Of a stretch of 12,537 nt of DNA, positions 1-8,068 are shown piece by piece. Source of the stretch: Pseudomonadota bacterium (GTDB lineage: Bacteria; Myxococcota; Myxococcia; Myxococcales; Anaeromyxobacteraceae); NCBI GenBank assembly GCA_023428085.1, contig JAEYZK010000075.1:1-12537 (forward strand). The letters are read 5' to 3'. The translations under genes were made by a program, and so were the position numbers. Under the pieces are notes generated by a model, which worked only from the letters and a program-made list of their open reading frames with translations, was not told where the DNA came from and did not search any database. Within the stretch, counting starts at the first letter, position 1. Each line of letters opens with the position of its first letter.

Positions 1-1168
1 CGTCCGCGCCGCTCGACGCGCGGAGCCCGAGCCCGGCGAGCGCGAGCACGAGCTCCGCGAGCTCCTCGCGCTGGATCTCCGGCGCGTCGAACGCGGCCCG
101 GCCGTCGTGATCGTGGCGCGTGTAGAGGCGCAGCGCGCGCCCCGGGCCGGTCCGGCCGGCGCGCCCGGCGCGCTGGGCGGCGGAGGCGCGGCTCACCTTC
201 TTCACCTCGAGCGTCGGCAGGCCGGACCAGGGCGCGTGCGAGGCGATCCGCGCGAGGCCGGAGTCCACGACCGCGGTGACGCCCTCGATCGTCACGGAGG
301 ACTCGGCGACGTTGGTCGAGAGGATCACCCTGGGGGCCGGTCCCGGCCGGACGGCGCGGTCCTGCTCCTCGGGCGGGAGATCGCCGTGGAGCGGCAGGAG
401 GTCCACGCCGGCGTCGCCGGCCCAGGGCCCGAGCGCCTCGCGCGCGCGGCGGATCTCGGCGGCGCCGGGGAGGAACACGAGCACGTCCCCCGGCCCGCGC
501 GCGCCCGCCTCACGCGCTTCACGGTGGAGCCGCCGCACCGCCCGCGCGACGCGCTCCTCGAGCCGCTCGTCGCGCGCCGCCTCCTCGGGCGAGAGGTGCT
601 CGACCGCGACCTCGAAGCGGCGCCCCTCCGACCGGAGCCGCGGCGCGTCGAGGAAGCGGGCCACGGGCTCCGCGTCGAGCGTCGCCGACATGACGACGAG
701 CTTCAGGTCCGGGCGGGCGGTCCGCTGGAGCCGCCGGAGGAAGGCGAGCGCGAGATCGCCGGGGAGGTGGCGCTCGTGGAACTCGTCGAGCACGACGGCG
801 CCGACGCCGGGGAGGGTCGGCGCGGACAGGAGGCGGCGGGTGAGGAGCCCCTCGGTCACGAAGCGGATCCGTGTCCGCGGGCCGGCGACCTCCTCGAAGC
901 GGACCTGCCAGCCCACGGTCTCGCCGGGGCGCTCGCCGAGCTCCTGGGCCACCCGCCGCGCGGCCAGCCGGGCGGCCAGGCGCCGGGGCTCGAGCACCAC
1001 CACCTCGCCGCGCCCGGCGAGCCCCGCCGCGAGGAGCGCGGGCGGGACGCGCGTCGTCTTGCCCGCGCCCGGCGGCGCCTCGATGACGACCGACGGTCCG
1101 GCGCGGAGCGCGGCCACGACCTCGGGCAGGAGCGCGTCGATCGGGAGCGGTGGCAGGGGCGGCGGCAC
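1..1168 (-). CDS. hrpB: ATP-dependent helicase HrpB, N-terminal part (C-terminus beyond left edge)
   Basis: DEAH-family superfamily 2 helicase; about 389 residues are visible of a family usually near 800. Read leftward from a GTG at 1168, the frame shows Walker A GAGKT (about residues 34-38), the DEFH form of motif II (about 128-131), SAT motif III (about 161-163), STNVAESSVTI, and the motif VI block QRAGRAGRTGPG. The segment LPIDALLPEVVAAL near the N-terminus resembles the start of E. coli HrpB, which supports this GTG. An in-frame TGA lies a few codons upstream inside the 7-bp repeat array, so the start cannot lie much further out. No Shine-Dalgarno is visible; the bases upstream of GTG belong to the repeat array. 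The gene is divergent from hsp20. The biological role of HrpB-type helicases is poorly defined; RNA helicase activity is inferred from the family. HrpA is less likely because of the short N-terminus and motif context. Confidence 0.94.
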   Translation of the reverse strand, partial: MPPPLPPLPIDALLPEVVAALRAGPSVVIEAPPGAGKTTRVPPALLAAGLAGRGEVVVLEPRRLAARLAARRVAQELGERPGETVGWQVRFEEVAGPRTRIRFVTEGLLTRRLLSAPTLPGVGAVVLDEFHERHLPGDLALAFLRRLQRTARPDLKLVVMSATLDAEPVARFLDAPRLRSEGRRFEVAVEHLSPEEAARDERLEERVARAVRRLHREAREAGARGPGDVLVFLPGAAEIRRAREALGPWAGDAGVDLLPLHGDLPPEEQDRAVRPGPAPRVILSTNVAESSVTIEGVTAVVDSGLARIASHAPWSGLPTLEVKKVSRASAAQRAGRAGRTGPGRALRLYTRHDHDGRAAFDAPEIQREELAELVLALAGLGLRASSGAD

Positions 1169-1171
1169 GGG

Positions 1172-1306
1172 GTCAGTTGTCAGTTGTCAGTTGTCAGTTG
1201 GCAGTTGTCAGTTGGCAGTTGTCAGTTGGCAGGGACTCGGCGGGGGCCGCAACTGTGAACTGTGAACTGTGAACTGTGAACTGTGAACCGTGAATCGTGA
1301 ACTGAC
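1172..1306. repeat. Symmetric inverted array of 7-bp repeats (8 + 8 units)
   Basis: The left arm (1172-1227) holds eight head-to-tail heptamers: GTCAGTT at 1172, 1179, 1186, 1193, 1207 and 1221, and GGCAGTT at 1200 and 1214. A broken ninth begins at 1228. A GC-rich centre follows (1233-1250). The right arm (1251-1306) holds eight heptamers: AACTGTG at 1251, 1258, 1265, 1272 and 1279, AACCGTG at 1286, AATCGTG at 1293 and AACTGAC at 1300. The reverse complement of AACTGTG is CACAGTT, so both arms share CAGTT in opposite orientation and keep a 7-bp period. Each heptad could pair at 5 of 7 positions in a long imperfect hairpin; the outermost units pair perfectly. The array lies 3 bp from the hrpB GTG start and 12 bp from the candidate hsp20 promoter. 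The unit sequence is seen directly; structure and function are inference. Confidence 0.95.
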
Positions 1307-1317
1307 AACCGCCGTCG

Positions 1318-1345
1318 CTTGACAGCCTCCCGCCGCGACTTACGT
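1318..1345 (+). promoter_or_regulatory. Candidate RpoH-type heat-shock promoter of hsp20
   Basis: CTTG at 1318-1321 and CTTACGT at 1339-1345 are separated by exactly 17 bases. The consensus known for alphaproteobacterial RpoH promoters is CTTG-N17-CYTATNT; this site differs at one base. Read as a housekeeping promoter, TTGACA (1319-1324) is a perfect -35 hexamer with TACGTA (1341-1346) after a 16-base spacer. It lies about 110 bases upstream of the hsp20 ATG, which would leave a long leader. No CIRCE (HrcA) inverted repeat is seen. The match is by eye; assignment to a sigma factor is inference. Confidence 0.5.
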
Positions 1346-1443
1346 AGGAGACGAGGCCGCGCGACGAGGGGCACCACCCCCCCCGGAGCGCGGCCCCGAC
1401 CGAACCCCACCGACGGCTTGCAGCGCGCGGCCACGTCCGCGCG

Positions 1444-1451
1444 AGGAGGAG
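1444..1451 (+). promoter_or_regulatory. Ribosome binding site of hsp20
   Basis: AGGAGGAG lies 6 bases before the ATG at 1458. It is the strongest Shine-Dalgarno in the window and fixes this start. Most other genes here have weak or no visible sites, so high translation of this chaperone is likely. Confidence 0.85.
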
Positions 1452-1457
1452 ACGACC

Positions 1458-1886
1458 ATGTTGACGCTGTGGAGCACCCCCGCGCGGACCCTCTCCGCGC
1501 TCGACGAGCAGATGAACCGGATGGTGAAGGGCCTCGCGTCCGAGGCGTGGAGCTACGGCCTCGCCCCGGCGGCGGACGTCGTGGAGACCGAGGGCGAGTA
1601 CCGCGTGCTCGTGGACCTGCCGGGCGTCGATGCGGCGGCGATCCAGCTCCGCGTCGAGAAGGACACGCTCTCGATCCAGGCCGAGCGGAAGCAGCCCGCC
1701 GCGCAGGCCGGCGAGGCGGTGCACCGGAGCGAGCGCTCGTTCGGGACGTTCTACCGGTCCTTCACGCTGCCGACCGGCGTGGACGCGAGCCGCGTCGAGG
1801 CCGCGTACGACGCCGGCGTGCTCGCGGTGAAGCTGCCGAAGCGCGAGGAGGCGAAGGCGCGGACGATCCCGGTGAGCGTGAAGTAG
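1458..1886 (+). CDS. hsp20: Small heat-shock protein, Hsp20/alpha-crystallin family
   Basis: A 142-residue cytoplasmic holdase chaperone that would bind unfolding proteins without ATP and keep them soluble. The alpha-crystallin domain spans about residues 38-128 and begins at the PAADVVETEGEYRVLVDLPG stretch. It ends with the family signature A-x-x-x-x-G-V-L (about 115-122), followed by LPK. A C-terminal I-x-V motif (IPV, 137-139), used in oligomer assembly, is present. Length is typical for bacterial class A sHSPs. The gene stands alone, divergent from hrpB and convergent with the 1049-residue gene, with its own candidate heat-shock promoter and strong ribosome binding site. A dispersed-repeat hairpin follows the stop. 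Identification is secure; the client set is unknown. Confidence 0.97.
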   Translation: MLTLWSTPARTLSALDEQMNRMVKGLASEAWSYGLAPAADVVETEGEYRVLVDLPGVDAAAIQLRVEKDTLSIQAERKQPAAQAGEAVHRSERSFGTFYRSFTLPTGVDASRVEAAYDAGVLAVKLPKREEAKARTIPVSVK

Positions 1887-1923
1887 CACGTTCCCCCTCC
1901 GACTCCGCGGCCGTGAGGCTCGT

Positions 1924-2016
1924 CCGGTCGTCCTGAGCGTAGCGCCGCCGATCTCGCGGTCGCTCCGCTCAGGGCGGACGGGATCCGGGCAAGGCGCGGA
2001 GTCGAAGGACGACGGG
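1924..2016. repeat. Nested palindromic element between convergent genes; dispersed repeat or bidirectional terminator
   Basis: Outer arms: CCGGTCGTCCT at 1924-1934 pairs with AGGACGACGGG at 2006-2016 (10 of 11 positions). Inner arms: CCTGAGCGTAGCG at 1932-1944 pairs with CGCTCCGCTCAGG at 1961-1973 (12 of 13) around a 16-base loop that itself has CCG/CGG ends. The inner stem is strong enough to terminate transcripts from either side, though no U-tract follows. The words CGTCCTGAGCG, GAGTCGAAGGACGA and CGCTCAGG resemble an intergenic palindrome common in GC-rich bacterial genomes. Only one copy is present here, so calling it a dispersed repeat rests on general recognition, not on this window. 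Confidence 0.6.
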
Positions 2017-2056
2017 CACGGGAGAGGAGGGCGCCTGTAGCATCGGGCGCCCCGCC

Positions 2057-5000
2057 TCATCGCTCGGCGGCCCGCGCCTCCTGGACGACGACGTTGGGGG
2101 CCGTCAGGATCACCTCGACGTCGGACCCGCCGACCTCGATCCGCCGGAGCGACACGCGGGGCGCCTCCCCTGGCGCGGCGGGATCCGCGACGCACGCCGC
2201 GGTGTACGGGCCCGGCGCGAGGCCGCGGTACAGGAGGACGCGGTCCTCGTGCGTCGCCGCGGCGAGGACGCGCGGGCGGGCCTGGAGGAGCTCGGCAGCG
2301 CCGCTCGCCGTCCACGCGCCGGGGACGAGCCACACGCCGCAGTCGTCCGGGGGCGGGACGCGGAGCGTCAGCGTCGCGCCGGTGCTCTCCCGGAACTCCA
2401 CGCGGGCGGTCCCCGCGGCCTTCACCGCGGCGAGGCGCGGCGAGAGCCCTGCGTTCCCGTCCGCGACGCCCTCCTCGAGCGCGACGGTGTATTCGCCCGG
2501 CGGGAGCCCTTCGACCGTGAACCGGCCCTCGCGGTCCGTGAGGCCCGCGCGCGAGAACGCGCCGGCGGCGGTGACGGGCACGTTCCGGACGGGCTCGTCC
2601 GCTGCGTTCCGGACGATCCCCTCGATCCGGCCGCCCGCCTCGAGCCGGACCGCCAGATCGGTCACGCCGGCGCCGAGCGGGACGAGCGCGGGGGCCAGCC
2701 CGTCGGCGGAGACGAGCACGTCGAGCGGCGTCGCCGGGAGGCCGCCGAGCGACACGGTGCCGTCGCGGCCGGTGCGCCCCCGGGCGTACGGCGGCGCGAC
2801 GCCCCACGGCCGCTGCGCCGCGGCGGTCCCCACCTGGACGTCTGCGGAGCGGACCGGCTGCGCGGTCGCGGCGACGAGGACGGAGATCCGGACGGTGCGT
2901 CCGCGCGAGAGGCGGAGCTCACCCAGGTCGCGGTCCCGCCGGTCGTCGAGGGTGACCTCCCTGACCAGCGGCTCGTGGCCCTCGGCCTCGACGCGGAGCG
3001 TCTGCGGGCCGGCGCGCTGGATGGGGAGCGCGAACGCTCCGCCGGCGGCGCGGAAGGGCCGCCCGCCGACCGTGAAGTGGTCGAGCGGGGCGCCGTCGTG
3101 GCCGCTCACGCGGCCGGTCAGCAGCGCCGCCCGCCGCATCGTGAGGACGAGGCCCGTCTCCATCGGGCGTGCCCAGCGTCCGCCCTCGGAGGCGACGTGG
3201 TCCTCGAGCGCCCAGGACAGGCGGTGCCGGTGAGGGCGCAGGTTCGGGATCTCGAACCGGCCCTCGGCGTCGGTGATCGCCAGTCCTCCGGGGCGCCTGG
3301 GCGGCCCATCGCCCGGTCCGATCGCCGCCTCGCGGACCTCGTCCGCGGCCGCGACCTCGACGCCGGCCAGCGGGCGGCCCGTCCCCTCCTCGACGACCTT
3401 GCCCGCGATGGCCATGCCGAGCTCGAAGCGGAGCAGGAGCGCCGTCGTCACCGGCCCCTCCACCGTCTCCTCGGCGGTGACGGTCCGGAAGTACCCGGCG
3501 CCGTCCTCCGCGCGCGCGAGGCGTTGCGCCACGACGCGGTACCGCCCGGGCGGCAGCCCGTCGAAGCGGTGCCAGCCGCTCGCGTCCGCCGCCGCCTCCT
3601 CGCGGAACGTCTCGCCGCCCTGCGGCTGGAGGGCGACGGCGCCGAGCAGCGCGCCCGGCACCGGCGCACCGCTCTCGTCCACCACCTCCACGTCGAGCGC
3701 GCCGCCGCGGAGGAGCGTCACCGCGAGCTCCTCCGGGGCCTGGGCGTCGAACGCGGCGGGGATGTACCCGTCGGCCGTCACGGACAGGCGCCACGCTCCG
3801 GCGGCCGCGTGCTCCAGCGCGAACGCGCCGGCGCGATCGGACCGCGTCTCCAGGTCCCTGCGGGCGTCCCAGTCGCCGGGCAGCGGCCCGCGCTCGCGGA
3901 TCCGGCGGCCCACGATCGCGGCATCCGCGATGGGGATGCCGTCCTCGTCCTCGACGACGCCGGCGATCCGCGCACCCCGGAGCAGGCGGTAGGAGGCGCG
4001 GACCTCGCCGCCCTGCTCGACCCGGATCGCCCGCGGGCCGGGTCGGACGTAGCCGGCCGGCGGGAAGAGCCAGACCGTGTACGCGTCCGCCGGCAGGCCC
4101 GCGAGCCGGAACCGGCCCTCGGGGTCGGTGACCGCGGCCATGTCGAGGAGCTCGGCCTCGAGCGCGACGCGCACCCCGGCGATCGGCGCGCCGGCGTCGT
4201 CCCGCACCTCGCCCGCGACCGCGCCGCCCGGCGCGAGCGCGATCACGAGCCCCTCGCGATCCTCCGCGGTCAGATCCACCGTGGCGAGCCCGCCCTCCTC
4301 GCCGGAGAACGCGGCGACCGCGGTGCGCGCCGGCAGGAGCCGCTCGAGGACGAAGCGGCCCTCGGCGTCGGTCGTCGTGACGGACGGGCTGCACGCGACG
4401 TCGGTGCGCACCTCCGCCCCGGCGACCGGCGTCCCATCCCGCTCGACCGTGCCCTCGACGCGCGCGGCCGCGACGAGCTTCAGCTCCATGTCACCGGACG
4501 GCGAGGTCTCGACGGCCGGGATGCGCCCTTCGGACCAGCCGAGGACCGCGTAGGGCCCCGCGGGGACCGGGCCGAGCAGGAACCCGCCCTCCTCGTCCGT
4601 CCGCGCCGCGAAGAACCGGCTGTGACCGCGGTGCACGGCGGCGACGAGGGCGTCCTCGACCGGCGCTCCGTCCTCGTCGCGGGCGACGCCGGCGTACCAG
4701 ACGCCCGGCGCGACGGCGAGCTCCACGCTCTCGCCCGCCGCGACGTCGTACGCAGAGGCGACGAGCTCGCCGGCCTCGGCCCACACCGCGTACCGGCCCT
4801 TCGCGAGCCCCGTGACGACGAAGGTCCCATCCTCGGCGGTCGTCGCGTGCGCGACCGGCGCGGCCTCGCCGCGTCCCGCGGCGAACCGCCAGCCGACGAG
4901 GTCCGGGACCGCGGCGCAGGGGCAGTCGAAGATCGACCGGTCCTCCTCGTTCGGGCAGCGCGCCGAGGAGAAGGCGTCGCCGTCGTCGTCCGAGGTGACG

Positions 5001-5206
5001 AGGACGGTGGCCCCGGGGACCGGCGCGTCGCCGTCGAGGACGACGCCCCGGAGCGCGAGGCCGTGCGCCTTCCCCCCGCGTGCCGCCGAGAACACGCCGG
5101 CCAGCGGGCCGCCGCCCGCAGCGACCCGCAGCCAGACGGCGTACGCCAGCCCGGCGAGCACCGCCAGGCCGGCGACCCCGAGGAAGGCTACCCGCGCTCC
5201 CCGCAT
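2057..5206 (-). CDS. Large membrane-anchored protein of carboxypeptidase-regulatory-like (CarboxypepD_reg) repeats, function unknown
   Basis: 1049 residues. A short basic N-terminus is followed by one hydrophobic segment (about 6-28) with no lipobox, so it is probably an uncleaved signal anchor with the rest in the periplasm or at the surface. The remainder is about ten beta-sandwich units with the recurring pattern G-x-V-x-D-x-x-G-x-P-V-x-G-A, then TD-x-x-GRF-x-L-x-GLP-x-G-x-Y-x-V. Approximate spans: 50-150, 168-240, 248-330, 330-405, 411-500, 502-595, 599-690, 693-760 (degenerate), 770-855, 858-940 and 945-1045 (degenerate). This matches the CarboxypepD_reg/transthyretin-like fold. No peptidase, TonB-dependent barrel or sortase motif is visible. 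The first unit has an insertion with three cysteines (C84, C95, C97). No Shine-Dalgarno precedes the ATG; a 7-bp inverted array lies just upstream. A structural or adhesive envelope role is a guess. Open alternatives are a glycan-binding or scaffold protein. Confidence 0.83.
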   Translation of the reverse strand: MRGARVAFLGVAGLAVLAGLAYAVWLRVAAGGGPLAGVFSAARGGKAHGLALRGVVLDGDAPVPGATVLVTSDDDGDAFSSARCPNEEDRSIFDCPCAAVPDLVGWRFAAGRGEAAPVAHATTAEDGTFVVTGLAKGRYAVWAEAGELVASAYDVAAGESVELAVAPGVWYAGVARDEDGAPVEDALVAAVHRGHSRFFAARTDEEGGFLLGPVPAGPYAVLGWSEGRIPAVETSPSGDMELKLVAAARVEGTVERDGTPVAGAEVRTDVACSPSVTTTDAEGRFVLERLLPARTAVAAFSGEEGGLATVDLTAEDREGLVIALAPGGAVAGEVRDDAGAPIAGVRVALEAELLDMAAVTDPEGRFRLAGLPADAYTVWLFPPAGYVRPGPRAIRVEQGGEVRASYRLLRGARIAGVVEDEDGIPIADAAIVGRRIRERGPLPGDWDARRDLETRSDRAGAFALEHAAAGAWRLSVTADGYIPAAFDAQAPEELAVTLLRGGALDVEVVDESGAPVPGALLGAVALQPQGGETFREEAAADASGWHRFDGLPPGRYRVVAQRLARAEDGAGYFRTVTAEETVEGPVTTALLLRFELGMAIAGKVVEEGTGRPLAGVEVAAADEVREAAIGPGDGPPRRPGGLAITDAEGRFEIPNLRPHRHRLSWALEDHVASEGGRWARPMETGLVLTMRRAALLTGRVSGHDGAPLDHFTVGGRPFRAAGGAFALPIQRAGPQTLRVEAEGHEPLVREVTLDDRRDRDLGELRLSRGRTVRISVLVAATAQPVRSADVQVGTAAAQRPWGVAPPYARGRTGRDGTVSLGGLPATPLDVLVSADGLAPALVPLGAGVTDLAVRLEAGGRIEGIVRNAADEPVRNVPVTAAGAFSRAGLTDREGRFTVEGLPPGEYTVALEEGVADGNAGLSPRLAAVKAAGTARVEFRESTGATLTLRVPPPDDCGVWLVPGAWTASGAAELLQARPRVLAAATHEDRVLLYRGLAPGPYTAACVADPAAPGEAPRVSLRRIEVGGSDVEVILTAPNVVVQEARAAER

Positions 5207-5225
5207 GGGAGCGATCGTAGCAGGA

Positions 5226-5304
5226 GTTGGTTGGCAGTAGACAGTTGACAGTTGTCAGTGGTGCGGACTGACGCCTGACAACCGTGAACCGACGACTGAA
5301 AACC
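5226..5304. repeat. Second 7-bp inverted array, shorter and diverged
   Basis: Left arm in 7-base steps: GTTGGTT (5226), GGCAGTA (5233), GACAGTT (5240), GACAGTT (5247), GTCAGTG (5254). Centre: 5261-5266. Right arm in 7-base steps: ACTGACG (5267), CCTGACA (5274), ACCGTGA (5281), ACCGACG (5288), ACTGAAA (5295), then ACCG. The layout matches the array at 1172-1306: CAGTT-bearing units on the left and their inverted relatives on the right, about five per arm. It fills the gap between the clpA stop (5311) and the start of the 1049-residue gene (5206). A small perfect stem, CGACG at 5290-5294 with CGTCG at 5304-5308, sits directly after the clpA stop and could act in transcript ending. The arrays are seen directly; function is unknown. 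Confidence 0.8.
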
Positions 5305-5310
5305 GTCGCG

Positions 5311-7611
<2,301 letters not shown>

Positions 7612-7616
7612 CGCCG

Positions 7617-7620
7617 CTCC
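7617..7620 (-). promoter_or_regulatory. Ribosome binding site of clpA
   Basis: GGAG on the minus strand, five bases before the clpA ATG (7611), within the 18-bp gap after the clpS stop. It supports the chosen start and coupled expression with clpS. Confidence 0.6.
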
Positions 7621-7629
7621 GTGCTCCGC

Positions 7630-7968
7630 TCACTCCGGCTCGACCGTCACGAGGAGCGGGAACTCCGCCTCCCGCGCGAGGTCCAATGTCTTCTTCGTCT
7701 TCGTCTCCGCGATCTCCCAGGGATAGATACCGGCGACGCCCACGCCGCGCATGTGAACGTGGAGCATGATGCGGTGGGCCGTCTCCGGGTCGTGGTTGAA
7801 GACCGCGATGAGGACCTGCTCGACGAACTCCTGCGTCGTGTAGTCGTCGTTGTGGAAGAGCACCTTGTAGAGGGGAGGCCGCTTCGTCTCCCGCTCCTGG
7901 CGTGTCTTCGGGACGGCGGTCGCCGTGTCGCCCCCGGGGCGGGGTTGCTCGGCCATGGTCCGGACCAT
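7630..7968 (-). CDS. clpS: ClpS, N-degron adaptor of ClpAP
   Basis: 112 residues from the ATG at 7968; a second in-frame ATG at 7956 would give 108. Neither has a clear Shine-Dalgarno. ClpS binds proteins with N-terminal Leu, Phe, Tyr or Trp and hands them to ClpA. A flexible N-terminal tail (about 1-32) precedes the folded core. Residues lining the E. coli pocket are conserved with an offset of 6: N40, D41, D42 (E. coli N34-D36), M68 (M62), H72 (H66) and L105 (L99). The late motif EIAETK is typical. The motif reads NDDYTTQEF, so the E. coli gatekeeper Met40 is replaced by Gln46 and Pro39 by Thr45. The gene sits 18 bp before clpA and about 100 bp after the TMTC-like gene, in the same direction. 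Identity is secure; the exact start is not. Confidence 0.96.
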   Translation of the reverse strand: MVRTMAEQPRPGGDTATAVPKTRQERETKRPPLYKVLFHNDDYTTQEFVEQVLIAVFNHDPETAHRIMLHVHMRGVGVAGIYPWEIAETKTKKTLDLAREAEFPLLVTVEPE

Positions 7969-8035
7969 TGTAAGCGGGCGGCGGCGGAAACGCCCCGCGC
8001 CATCGCGCCGAAGCGAGGGAGCGGGTGGCCGGCGT

Positions 8036-8063
8036 GGAATCCGCCGGGGGCGCCCGGGCTTCC
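8036..8063 (-). terminator. Weak imperfect hairpin between the TMTC-like gene and clpS
   Basis: The 100-bp gap between the TMTC-like stop (8069) and clpS holds an imperfect inverted repeat starting GGAATCC at 8036 and ending GGGCTTCC at 8063, with a GC-rich interior. There is no T-run, so termination is doubtful; it could be attenuation, RNA processing or chance. I see no convincing promoter for clpS in this gap. Confidence 0.25.
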
Positions 8064-8068
8064 CTGCT

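Noticed and set aside
107..1258. Plus-strand open frame reading through hrpB antisense into the heptamer array
   Set aside because: It is the antisense shadow of hrpB. The tail is a translation of the 7-bp repeats, not a conserved protein.
1172..1306. CRISPR array
   Set aside because: Units are 7 bp with no unique spacers, and no cas gene is nearby.
1319..1346. CIRCE/HrcA operator before hsp20
   Set aside because: No TTAGCACTC-N9-GAGTGCTAA-like inverted repeat is present.
2249..5248. A 999-codon open frame on the plus strand opposite the 1049-residue gene
   Set aside because: Composition is R/A/D/G/E-rich with no domain motifs, as expected for the antisense of high-GC coding DNA. The minus-strand frame has clear repeating domains and a signal anchor.
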